Assembly (NCBI GenBank): GCA_021799615.1
Contig: JAJZAC010000006.1
Coordinates: 1 to 51,944 of the forward strand
Direction of reading: 5' to 3'
Length of the DNA stretch: 51,944 nt
From: Actinomycetes bacterium
GTDB taxonomy: Bacteria; Actinomycetota; Acidimicrobiia; Acidimicrobiales; RAAP-2
The notes below the pieces were generated by a model that made no database searches, was not told the DNA's origin, and saw only the letters and a program-made list of their open reading frames with translations. The stretch's first letter is position 1. Each line of letters begins with the position of its first letter. Below, piece after piece: positions 22,998 to 30,878 of the stretch. The position numbers and the translations under genes were made by a program.

Positions 22998-24556
22998 ACG
23001 GCGCCGGTGCCCTCATCCGCACACTGGTGACGGCCGGCGTGGACACCTGCTTCACCAACCCGGGCACCTCGGAGATGCATTTCGTGGCCGCCCTCGACGG
23101 GGTGCCGGGCATGCGGGGCATCCTCGCCCTGTTCGAGGGGGTGGCCACCGGGGCGGCCGACGGCTACGGCCGCATGGCCGGCCGGCCGGCGGCCACGCTC
23201 CTCCACCTGGGACCGGGCCTCGGCAACGGCCTGGCCAACCTGCACAACGCCCGCCGGGCGTGGACCCCGGTGGTCAACATCGTGGGCGACCACGCCACCT
23301 CCCACACGAAGTACGACGCCCAGCTGCAGTCGGACATCGAGACGGTGGCCCGCAACGTCTCCACCTTCGTCCGCACGTCGGCGTCCACCGCCGCCCTCGC
23401 CGGCGACGCGGTCGACGCCGTCCGGGCCGCCCTCGGTCCCCCCGGCCAGGTGGCGACCCTCATCCTGCCAGCCGACGTGTCGTGGACCGACGGAGGCACC
23501 CCGGTCGACCTGCCTGGTCCCCTCGCCGCCGCCGTCGGCACCGCGCCCGATGCCGACGTGGTCGACGCCGCGGCCAAGGCCCTCCGGTCGGGCGAGCCGG
23601 CCGCCCTGCTCGTCGGCGGGCGGGCATGCCGCACCCCGCTCCTGGATCAGCTGTCCGCCGTGGCTGAAGCCACCGGAGCCAAGCTGCTGTGCGAGACGTT
23701 CCCGGCCCGCCTGGAACGGGGCCGGGGACGCCCCGAGGTCGAGCGCATCGCCTACCTGGCCGAGTTCGCCGCTATGCAGCTCGACGGCGTGCGCCACCTG
23801 GTGCTGGTGGATGCCAAGTCGCCGGTGACCTTCTTCGCCTACCCGGGCAAGCCCTCTGACCTCGTCCCCGACGGGTGCACGGTCCACCCGCTGGCCGCGG
23901 CGGCCACGGACGTGACCGCTGCGGTGGCCGCCCTGGCCGACGCGCTCGGTGCCGGCGGGGCCCGGCCGCGCCACACCGCGGCCGAGCGACCCGGCCTGCC
24001 CGAGGGGGAGCTCGACGCGGCCAAGGTGTGCCAGGCCCTCGGCGCCCTGCTCCCCGAGGGCGCCATCGTCTCCGACGAGGGCAACACCGCCGGCGTGTTC
24101 GCGGCCGGTGCCACCGCCGGAGCCCCGCCCCACGACTGGCTCACCCTCACCGGGGGCGCCATCGGCCAGGGCCTCCCGGTGGCGGTGGGCGCGGCGGTGG
24201 CCTGCCCCGATCGGCGGGTCCTCGCCCTCGAGGCCGACGGCAGCTCCCTCTACACCATCCAGGCGCTGTGGACGATGGCCCGGGAGGGCCTGGACGTCAC
24301 CACCGTCCTCCTCAACAACGGCTCCTACGCCGTGCTCAACATGGAGCTCCAGCGGGTGGGGGCGGACGCCGGCGGGCCCAAGGCCCGGGCCATGCTCGAC
24401 CTCCACCACCCGGACCTCGACTTCGTCTCGGTGGCCCGGGGCCTCGGGGTGCACGCCGAGCGGGCGACCACGGCCGAGACGTTCAACGACGCGCTGGGCC
24501 GGGCTCTGGCCACGCCGGGACCGAGCGTGATCGAGGCGATGGTCGCCCCCATGTGA
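22994..24556 (+). CDS. IlvX-like thiamine-diphosphate enzyme (acetolactate synthase homolog)
   Basis: The 520-residue protein has the three-domain ThDP fold: Pyr domain with NPGTSEMHFVAALD and the catalytic Glu E48 in LALFEGVATGAADGYGRM, a central domain, and PP domain with EADGSSLYTIQALW and LLNN (the GDG...NN ThDP/Mg2+ motif, with ADG here). The sequence style matches mycobacterial IlvX rather than the main IlvB. It lacks a small-subunit gene nearby, so amino-acid synthesis is doubtful. Translational coupling (GTGA) to a 2-hydroxyacid dehydrogenase suggests it condenses or decarboxylates the resulting 2-oxoacid. Confidence 0.83.
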   Translation: MNGAGALIRTLVTAGVDTCFTNPGTSEMHFVAALDGVPGMRGILALFEGVATGAADGYGRMAGRPAATLLHLGPGLGNGLANLHNARRAWTPVVNIVGDHATSHTKYDAQLQSDIETVARNVSTFVRTSASTAALAGDAVDAVRAALGPPGQVATLILPADVSWTDGGTPVDLPGPLAAAVGTAPDADVVDAAAKALRSGEPAALLVGGRACRTPLLDQLSAVAEATGAKLLCETFPARLERGRGRPEVERIAYLAEFAAMQLDGVRHLVLVDAKSPVTFFAYPGKPSDLVPDGCTVHPLAAAATDVTAAVAALADALGAGGARPRHTAAERPGLPEGELDAAKVCQALGALLPEGAIVSDEGNTAGVFAAGATAGAPPHDWLTLTGGAIGQGLPVAVGAAVACPDRRVLALEADGSSLYTIQALWTMAREGLDVTTVLLNNGSYAVLNMELQRVGADAGGPKARAMLDLHHPDLDFVSVARGLGVHAERATTAETFNDALGRALATPGPSVIEAMVAPM

Positions 24557-24572
24557 GCCGGAGGCGGTCGCC

Positions 24573-25001
24573 TCAGCCCGAGCCGGACCCGAGCAGATTG
24601 GCCAGGGCTGGGGGCATGCGTGCGGCGCGGCCCTGACCGTCGACGCAGCCGTGACGGCTCCGCGCCGTGGCCCGGGGCTCGCCGTCCACGGTGAGGAGGT
24701 ACTCGATGCCGAACGTGGCCCGGCGCAGGTCGGCCGGCCGCAGGGCCACGTCCACCACCTCGTCGAACCGCACGGCCCGGAGGTAGCTGACCTCCACCTG
24801 GAGGACGGCGATGTCGATCCCACCGGCGCGCATCTCGGCGTACGGGTTCCCGAGGGACCGGAGCCAGGCGACCCGTGCCTCCTCCAGGTAGAGCAGGTAC
24901 GAGCCGTGGTGGACCACCGCCATGGCGTCGGTCTCGGCGAACCGGGTGCGGACCGGGTGGGTGAAGGCGTAGGCGGTGGGTTCCCGGGATGGGTGGGTCA
25001 C
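24573..25001 (-). CDS. 4-hydroxybenzoyl-CoA thioesterase-like (hotdog) protein
   Basis: The 142-residue single hotdog domain shows TRFAETDAMAVVHHGSYLLYLEEARVAW in pieces: the family's D-x-x-G/V-H-xN/GxY active-site region with Asp and His. This is the YbgC/4HBT type that hydrolyses acyl-CoA or acyl-ACP thioesters. GTG 25001 is chosen because TACCAT lies 7 bases upstream; the in-frame ATG at 25010 falls inside that -10. It is convergent with the ThDP gene and divergent from the MFS gene. Confidence 0.87.
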   Translation of the reverse strand: MTHPSREPTAYAFTHPVRTRFAETDAMAVVHHGSYLLYLEEARVAWLRSLGNPYAEMRAGGIDIAVLQVEVSYLRAVRFDEVVDVALRPADLRRATFGIEYLLTVDGEPRATARSRHGCVDGQGRAARMPPALANLLGSGSG

Positions 25002-25008
25002 GCCGGGC

Positions 25009-25014
25009 ATGGTA
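25009..25014 (-). promoter_or_regulatory. -10 element TACCAT, leaderless promoter
   Basis: On the minus strand TACCAT is followed by 7 bases and GTG 25001. It covers the upstream ATG and so decides the thioesterase start. Confidence 0.6.
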
Positions 25015-25046
25015 CGCCGGTCGCCGGCGGGCGCCACACCTGGCGG

Positions 25047-25052
25047 TAGTGT
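25047..25052 (+). promoter_or_regulatory. -10 element TAGTGT, leaderless promoter
   Basis: TAGTGT is followed by 6 bases and GTG 25059 of the MFS transporter. It forms a compact divergent pair with the thioesterase promoter. Confidence 0.5.
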
Positions 25053-25058
25053 CCGTCC

Positions 25059-26333
25059 GTGACGGGACCGGTCGGCAGCGAGCACGAACGCCGCGGGGGT
25101 CGCACCGGCCCCGGCGATCCCGGTACCACGCCCCGCTCCGGCAGTCACGTGGTGGGCGGCCTGGCCGTCGTCGTCTTCCTCCAGTGGCTGGGGGCCAGCG
25201 CCGTCATCCCCATGCTCCCCGTCTACGTGCGCAGGGAAGGGGGCAGCGTAGCGGTGGCCGGGGCGGTCATGGCCTCGTTCTTCGTCGCCGGGGTGGTCAC
25301 CCAGTACCCCGCCGGGCGGCTGGCCGACCGGTTCGGACGCCGGGGGGTGCTGGTCGGCGGCCTCGCCGTCTACGTGGTGGCCAGCGCCGCCTTCGCCATC
25401 CCCTCCAGTCCGGGCGTCGCCATCGTCCTCCGGGGTCTCCAGGGCGTGGGGGCGGGAGCGGCCGAGGTGGCCTCGCTGGCACTGGTCGCTGCCGTGGTGG
25501 CCGAGACCCACCGGGGGCGGGCGTTCGGGACCATCTACGCCGGTGCCACCGCCGGCATGGCCGTCGGTCCCCTGGTGGGCTCCGTCCTCGGCGCCGCCCA
25601 CATGGCGGTGATCTTCGCCGGCACGGCGGCGGCGTCGGCGGTGGGGATCGGCGTGGCCCTCCGCCTGCAGGTCCCGGCCCGGGCACCGGCACCCGCCGGC
25701 CGGGGCGCGGCACCCACGGTCACGGCGCCGCCCGAGATCGGGCGGACACGGCGGGCCGCCCTCGCCGGGTGCCTGTGCGCCGCCGCCGTCTTCGGCCTCA
25801 CCAGCGGCGTCTACGACACGTGCTGGACCCTCCTGCTCGACGCCCGCCACGCCGCGGGCTGGCAGGTGGGCCTGTCGTGGACGCTCTTCGCCGTGCCCTT
25901 CGCGGTGGTGACGCGGCCGGCCGGCGCCCTCGCCGACCGGCGAGGCCGGCGTCCCCTGGCCCTCGGTGGCCTGGCCGTGGCCGTCGCCCTGTGCGCCGGC
26001 TACCCCTTCATCCCCACGGTGGCGGTGCTGGTGGGACTGGGCGCGGTGGAGGCGACGGGTGTGGCCTCGGCCATGCCGGCCGTCCAGTCGCTCCTCACCC
26101 ACGGCGTCGAGCCCCACGTGAGCGGCCGCACCCAGGGCCTCTACGCCACCACCCAGACGGCGTCCACCGCGGTGGCGGCGGCCGCGGGCGGGGTGCTGTT
26201 CTCGATCGCCCGCTGGGCGCCCTTCGTCGCCGTCGCCGTCGCCTGCGCCCTGCTCGTCGTGGCCGCCGGCCTGGCCTGGCGACGCGTGCCGGATGGCGTG
26301 GCCGGCGCGCCGGCCGAGACGCCGGCACACTGA
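25059..26333 (+). CDS. Major facilitator superfamily transporter
   Basis: The 424-residue protein has about 12 hydrophobic segments. The MFS loop motif appears twice, as AGRLADRFGRRGVLV between TM2 and TM3 and ADRRGRRPLALGG in the second half. A hydrophilic N-terminus of about 30 residues precedes TM1. The pattern suits a multidrug or metabolite exporter. The substrate is unknown. The gene is leaderless from TAGTGT. Confidence 0.85.
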   Translation: MTGPVGSEHERRGGRTGPGDPGTTPRSGSHVVGGLAVVVFLQWLGASAVIPMLPVYVRREGGSVAVAGAVMASFFVAGVVTQYPAGRLADRFGRRGVLVGGLAVYVVASAAFAIPSSPGVAIVLRGLQGVGAGAAEVASLALVAAVVAETHRGRAFGTIYAGATAGMAVGPLVGSVLGAAHMAVIFAGTAAASAVGIGVALRLQVPARAPAPAGRGAAPTVTAPPEIGRTRRAALAGCLCAAAVFGLTSGVYDTCWTLLLDARHAAGWQVGLSWTLFAVPFAVVTRPAGALADRRGRRPLALGGLAVAVALCAGYPFIPTVAVLVGLGAVEATGVASAMPAVQSLLTHGVEPHVSGRTQGLYATTQTASTAVAAAAGGVLFSIARWAPFVAVAVACALLVVAAGLAWRRVPDGVAGAPAETPAH

Positions 26334-26382
26334 ACGGGTTGCCGGGTTGCCGGCCCCCGCCCGACGGTGGAGCCCGTGGTGC

Positions 26383-26400
26383 CGGCGCCCCGCGGCGCCG
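26383..26400. terminator. Hairpin in convergent gap
   Basis: A 7-bp stem (CGGCGCC with GGCGCCG) and a 4-base loop lie in the 115 bases between the stops of the MFS gene and the DUF4012 gene. There is no T tract, so the terminator role is inferred from position. Confidence 0.3.
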
Positions 26401-26448
26401 CACCCCGCTTGCGGGCGGGAGCGGTACGACCGCCCCCGGGGGGTGCCG

Positions 26449-28230
26449 TCACCACGACACGGTCTCGGGCTTCGTGTCGTCGACGCGGCGGGCACCGACC
26501 GTCCACTGCTCGGGTGGCACCCGGGCCGATGGCAGCACGGTCATCGACCCGTGGCGGCCGGGGACGGTGAAGGTGACGACGGTGTCGTTCGTGGCACCGG
26601 GCAGCACGTCGACCTGTGAGACGACCAGCCAGGTGGGGCCCTCGGGGCCCTCGGTCACCAGCGGCCCGCCGGACACCAGCGTCGGGGGCCGGGCCCGGCC
26701 GGGCACGTTGACCGTCACCAGGCCCACGTACTCCCCCGCCACCGCGTCCACCCCCGGGTACGGACCGGCGATGTACGGGGACTGCCCCGGCGGTGTGGTG
26801 TTGTCCAGGTGCACCCGCAGGGTGACGGTGGTGCCGCCGCTCACCGGGCGGGTGGTCACGGTGACCGAGGTGTCCAGGTACGGATCGAGCTTGTTGCCGC
26901 CCCGGTTGACCACGGCCACCGCCACGGTCGACGGCGTGATCGTCCCGGCGACGCCCGCACCCGTCCATGCCGCCTCGGTCGCCGGATCGGCCGACCACAC
27001 CAGCAGGTGTCGCCCCTCGGTGGCGCCGGCCATCGCCTTGGCCAGGGTGGTGAGGTCGGTGGACTGGCCCTCGAGCTGGTGGAGCACGGCCGAGGCCAGG
27101 GCGCCGAGGCGGTCGCGCCGGCCCGTGTCCCCGGTCGCCGAATCGGCGAGCCCGACGTACTGGTCGTGGAGCAGGTACTGCTCGACGGACGACGAGTCGA
27201 CGGTCACACCGGCGGCGGTGACCGGGCCGGTGGCGCCGAGCAGTTGCTTCAGTCCGACCACGTCGAGGGAGAGGACGCCGTCCACCCGCTGTCCGGTGTC
27301 GGCCTGCCACATGTCGGCCGCCATGCGGGCGGTGACGTCGAACTGCGGCGTCACACCCAGGTTGCGCCAGTCCTGGCCCGGATGCAGCCATCCCCAGTTG
27401 CGGGCCAGTTCCGCAGGGACGGGTACGGCCCCGGCCGGCAGGGTCAGGCTCCCGGCCGGCTGCATGGGGCCGAGGTGGAGGTGGCCGCCGGACGTGGTGG
27501 CCGTGCCGACCTCGAGGAAGGCGCCCGACCCGGCGCGCATCTCGGCGTTGTTGGACGCCAGCACCAGGTACGTGCGGGGACCCTGGAGGATGGCGGCCGT
27601 GGCGGCCGACACCGAGGCGGCATGGGAGAGGCGACGCTCGGCGTCGGTCAGCTGGGACACGAACTCGTTGTGCTTGGCGGCCAGCGGGGCGACGAGGCCC
27701 GCCGACGGGCCGACGTCGATGGCGTCGAGGCGGGACGCGGCCCGGCCGGACAGGGCGGCGAGCTCCCGCAGGGCTGCCACCCGCTCCGGCCCGGCGCCGT
27801 GGGGTGCCTGGAGGACGGCATGGGCACCGACCACGAACGACGACCCGGTGGCCGCCACGGTGGAGGCGGCGGCGGACAGGTCCCGCACCGCCCGGTACTG
27901 GCGGCCGGCCACGGGCACGGCCACGAGCGGCACCATCCACGGCTCGGTCAGGTCGGCGTGGGCCGCGTCGAACTGGGCCCGGGCGGCGTCGAGGGCCCGG
28001 CGGGTCCCCGGCGCGCTGACCTGGTCGGGGCTCAGGTTCGCCCGCAGCGCCTGGAGCTGGTCGAGGCCGCGCCGGGCATGGTCGTAGGCGGCGAGCGCGG
28101 TGAGGGACACCGCCCCCACCCACAGCACGACCAGACCGAGCACGGCAACGACCAGCCGTCGGCGCCAGCGGCGCGCCGGGGCGCCGGTAGGGGGCGGCTC
28201 GGTCGTGTGCACGTCGGGGCTGGTGGTCAT
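26449..28230 (-). CDS. DUF4012-family membrane-anchored protein
   Basis: The 593-residue protein has one N-terminal membrane helix (RRLVVAVLGLVVLWVGAVSL) after a short Pro/Thr cytoplasmic tail. A coiled, Ala-rich segment follows, then the DUF4012 core with YLVLASNNAEMRAGSGAFL and DGVLSLDVVGLKQLLGATGP, and a beta-rich C-terminal part. The bulk is extracytoplasmic. DUF4012 proteins occur next to polysaccharide genes in actinobacteria, but no activity is known. ATG 28230 fits the hydrophilic leader before the helix. It is divergent from the sortase. Confidence 0.8.
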   Translation of the reverse strand: MTTSPDVHTTEPPPTGAPARRWRRRLVVAVLGLVVLWVGAVSLTALAAYDHARRGLDQLQALRANLSPDQVSAPGTRRALDAARAQFDAAHADLTEPWMVPLVAVPVAGRQYRAVRDLSAAASTVAATGSSFVVGAHAVLQAPHGAGPERVAALRELAALSGRAASRLDAIDVGPSAGLVAPLAAKHNEFVSQLTDAERRLSHAASVSAATAAILQGPRTYLVLASNNAEMRAGSGAFLEVGTATTSGGHLHLGPMQPAGSLTLPAGAVPVPAELARNWGWLHPGQDWRNLGVTPQFDVTARMAADMWQADTGQRVDGVLSLDVVGLKQLLGATGPVTAAGVTVDSSSVEQYLLHDQYVGLADSATGDTGRRDRLGALASAVLHQLEGQSTDLTTLAKAMAGATEGRHLLVWSADPATEAAWTGAGVAGTITPSTVAVAVVNRGGNKLDPYLDTSVTVTTRPVSGGTTVTLRVHLDNTTPPGQSPYIAGPYPGVDAVAGEYVGLVTVNVPGRARPPTLVSGGPLVTEGPEGPTWLVVSQVDVLPGATNDTVVTFTVPGRHGSMTVLPSARVPPEQWTVGARRVDDTKPETVSW

Positions 28231-28338
28231 CGGTTCGGTCAGAGCTCCGGCGGTGGACCGGCCGGCTGGTGCCCGCAGCCAGACCGTACCCGGTGGTGCC
28301 GGCCGGGGCCCGCCGGCCGCAGCCTCCCCCGCCCTGGG

Positions 28339-28344
28339 TAACAT
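28339..28344 (+). promoter_or_regulatory. -10 element TAACAT, leaderless promoter
   Basis: TAACAT is followed by 6 bases and GTG 28351 of the sortase. Confidence 0.5.
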
Positions 28345-28350
28345 GCCTGC

Positions 28351-29289
28351 GTGTCGTTCACGGCCGTGCGGATCGCCATCGGCCGGGCGCTCCTCGTCTT
28401 CGGCATCCTCGCCCTCCTGTTCATCCCCTACGTGCTGTGGGGGACCGGCATCGTCGCCGCGCAACACCAGGCGGCACTCCGCCAGCAATTCGAGGCCGCC
28501 CGCAGGCACGCCGGCGTGGCCACGCCGCCAGCCACGCCGCCGCATCCGACGGGACCGCCGCGGGTGGCTCCTCCCACCCCCGATCCGGCGGTGGGCAGCC
28601 CGGTCGGCCAGCTGTCGATCCCGGCGCTCGGCCTCACCACCGTCGTCGTCGAGGGGACGTCCGAGGCCCAACTGCAGATGGGCCCGGGCCACTACCCGGG
28701 AACGCCCCTGCCCGGTCAGGCGGGCAACGCCGCCATCGCCGGGCACCGCACCACCTACCTCCACCCCTTCTACAGCCTGGACCACCTCCGGCCCGGCGAC
28801 CCCGTCACCGTCGTGACCCTCCAGGGGACCTTCACCTACCGGGTCACCGGCAGCCAGGTGGTGGCTCCCGACGACGTGAGCCCGGTGGCGCCGACGCCGA
28901 CGCCCGAGCTCACCCTCACCACCTGCACGCCGCTCTACAGCGCGTCCGAACGCCTGGTCGTCCACGCCACCCTGACCGCCAGCATCCTGGCCGGCGCGGC
29001 CGTTCCCGGCTCCACCACGACACCGTCCACGACACCGTCCGTGGCGTCGGCGGGCCGATCCCGGCCGCCGGCGACCGCCGCGGGACTGGCCGGTGGGACG
29101 GGGAGCTGGCTGCCGGCCCTCGTGTGGGGCCTCGTGCTCCTGGCCCTGGCCGGCGCGGTGGCGGCCCTGGCGCGGGGCCGGTCCCGGCGGGCCCGGGTCG
29201 CCACCTGCCTGGCCGGCGCGGCGGTGGGACTGGTCGTGCTGTTCTACTTCTACGGCGCCGTCACCCCGCTGCTCCCGGCCAGCTTCTGA
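28351..29289 (+). CDS. Class E sortase
   Basis: The 312-residue protein has an N-terminal membrane helix, a Pro-rich spacer and a sortase domain with catalytic H132 (AIAGHRTTYLHPF), C192 (TLTTCTP) and R201 (SASERLVV). Class E sortases in high-GC actinobacteria join proteins carrying an LAxTG-type C-terminal signal to the cell wall. After the domain a Ser/Thr linker leads to two further hydrophobic segments (about residues 250-272 and 285-305), which is more membrane attachment than usual. Possible substrates in the window are Thr/Pro-linked surface proteins such as the one at 48690, whose C-terminus is not visible. Confidence 0.88.
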   Translation: MSFTAVRIAIGRALLVFGILALLFIPYVLWGTGIVAAQHQAALRQQFEAARRHAGVATPPATPPHPTGPPRVAPPTPDPAVGSPVGQLSIPALGLTTVVVEGTSEAQLQMGPGHYPGTPLPGQAGNAAIAGHRTTYLHPFYSLDHLRPGDPVTVVTLQGTFTYRVTGSQVVAPDDVSPVAPTPTPELTLTTCTPLYSASERLVVHATLTASILAGAAVPGSTTTPSTTPSVASAGRSRPPATAAGLAGGTGSWLPALVWGLVLLALAGAVAALARGRSRRARVATCLAGAAVGLVVLFYFYGAVTPLLPASF

Positions 29290-29299
29290 CCCGAGGTAC

Positions 29300-29305
29300 T
29301 ACCCT
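29300..29305 (+). promoter_or_regulatory. -10 element TACCCT, leaderless promoter
   Basis: TACCCT is followed by 8 bases and ATG 29314. Confidence 0.45.
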
Positions 29306-29313
29306 TCCCGCCC

Positions 29314-29748
29314 ATGGCCATCGACGACCCGCACCCGCCCGTGGCTCCCGACCCGCCCACCGACCCCGCCGGCGTGGTCCGGACCGTGACCGAGGCCCTG
29401 GCCCGGGGCGACCTGTTGACCGTCATGGGCCACGTGACCGGCGACGTCGAGTGGTCGGTGTGCGCCGCCGACCGCCGGGCCGCCCCGTGGTTCGGCGCCT
29501 ACCGGGGGCGCCGGCAGCTGTCCGCCATGTTCGAGGCGCTGGCCGAGCTCGCCTTCGACGACTTCACCCTCCGGCGGCTGGTGGCCGACGGCGACCTGGT
29601 CTTCACCTGGCTCCACGTGGCGTTCCGGACACCGACGGGCCGGTCCGTCGACACCGAGGAGGTCCAGATCTGGGAGCTCGACGGAGCCAAGGTGCGGCGG
29701 GTGCGCACGCTGCTCGACACCGCCGCGGTGGCTGCCGCGTTCCGCTGA
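29314..29748 (+). CDS. SnoaL/NTF2-like protein
   Basis: The 144-residue single domain has the NTF2-like cone pattern: VRTVTEALARGDLLTVMGHV, DVEWSVCAA, FGAYRGRRQLSAMFEALAEL, and a C-terminal FTWLHVAFR...EEVQIWELDG. Such proteins bind small ligands or isomerise or hydrolyse them, and the fold alone gives no substrate. Its stop overlaps the following glycosyltransferase start by one base (TGATG), so the two are coupled. Confidence 0.8.
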   Translation: MAIDDPHPPVAPDPPTDPAGVVRTVTEALARGDLLTVMGHVTGDVEWSVCAADRRAAPWFGAYRGRRQLSAMFEALAELAFDDFTLRRLVADGDLVFTWLHVAFRTPTGRSVDTEEVQIWELDGAKVRRVRTLLDTAAVAAAFR

Positions 29749-30845
29749 TGCCCGACGGTCCGGTCGCCCTCGTCCACGACTACCTGACCCAACGGGGCGG
29801 AGCCGAGCGGGTGGCGTTGGCACTCACCGACGCCTTCCCCGACGCGCCCCTCCACACCGCCTTGTTCGATCCGAGCCGCACCTTCCCCGAGCTCGCCCAC
29901 CGCGACGTCCGCCCGCTTCCGCTCGACCGGCTCGCCCTGCTGCGCGGCCGCCACCGCCTGGCCATGCCGCTTCTGGCACCGGCGTTCTCCCACCTCCGGC
30001 TGGACACCGCGGTGACCGTGTGCTCGTCGAGCGGCTGGGCCCACGGTGCCCGGACGACGGGGCGCAAGGTGGTCTACTGCTACACCCCGGCCCGCTGGCT
30101 CTACCAGACCGACCGCTACCTGCGGGGCGCGTCGCCGACGGCGAGGGCGGCCATGGCCGTGCTCGGCCCTCCCCTCCGACGGTGGGACCGGGCCGCCGCC
30201 GCCGGGGCGCACCGCTACCTGGCCATCTCGACCGTGGTCCAGCGGCGGATCGCCGACACCTACGGCATCGAGGCCGAGGTGGTCCCGCCCCCCACCACGC
30301 TCGATCTCACCGGCCCCGTGCGCCCGCTGGACGGTGTCGAGCCCGGCTTCGTCCTGTGCGTGTCTCGCCTCCTCCCCTACAAGAACGTCGACGCCGTGGC
30401 CGCCGCCTTCGCCGCCCTGCCCGACCGCCGGCTGGTGGTCGTGGGCAGCGGGCCCCTGCGATCCCGGCTGGCGTCCAGCTCGCCGGCCAACGTCCACCTG
30501 GCCGGGGAGGTGGACGACGACCAGCTCCGCTGGTGCTACGCCCACGCCGTGTCCCTGGTGGCGGCCTCGTACGAGGACTTCGGCCTCACGCCCCTGGAGG
30601 CGGCCGCCGCCGGGTTGCCGTCGGCCGTGCTCCGCTGGGGCGGGTTCCTCGACACGACCGTCGAGGGCGTGACGGGGCTCTTCTTCGACCAACCGACGCC
30701 GGCGGCCGTCGCCGGGGCCGTCCGGGCCCTCGACGGCCAGCGTTGGGACCGCGCCGCGCTGGCCGCGCATGCGGCCCGCTACTCCCCGGCCGCCTTCACC
30801 GCCCGCATCCGGGCCGTGGTGGCCGACGAGGCCGGCCGCGCCTGA
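29748..30845 (+). CDS. GT4-type glycosyltransferase
   Basis: The 365-residue GT-B protein shows the N-terminal VHDYLTQRGGAERVALAL and a C-terminal nucleotide-sugar domain. That domain carries FVLCVSRLLPYKNVDAVAAAF, VVVGSGPLRSRL and the E-x7-E region ASYEDFGLTPLEAAAAGLP, typical of GT4 retaining transferases such as mannosyltransferases. It acts at the cytoplasmic face on a lipid-linked glycan. The start is ATG 29748, overlapping the NTF2-like gene. Confidence 0.88.
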   Translation: MPDGPVALVHDYLTQRGGAERVALALTDAFPDAPLHTALFDPSRTFPELAHRDVRPLPLDRLALLRGRHRLAMPLLAPAFSHLRLDTAVTVCSSSGWAHGARTTGRKVVYCYTPARWLYQTDRYLRGASPTARAAMAVLGPPLRRWDRAAAAGAHRYLAISTVVQRRIADTYGIEAEVVPPPTTLDLTGPVRPLDGVEPGFVLCVSRLLPYKNVDAVAAAFAALPDRRLVVVGSGPLRSRLASSSPANVHLAGEVDDDQLRWCYAHAVSLVAASYEDFGLTPLEAAAAGLPSAVLRWGGFLDTTVEGVTGLFFDQPTPAAVAGAVRALDGQRWDRAALAAHAARYSPAAFTARIRAVVADEAGRA

Positions 30846-30878
30846 GGCGGGCGGGGCCCGGCGCGCCGGCGCCGGCCG

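Noticed and set aside
30858-30869. Palindrome CCGGCGCGCCGG as a terminator between the GT4 and sugar transferase genes
   Set aside because: Only a 4-bp stem is possible with a 4-base loop and no T tract; a terminator cannot be claimed.
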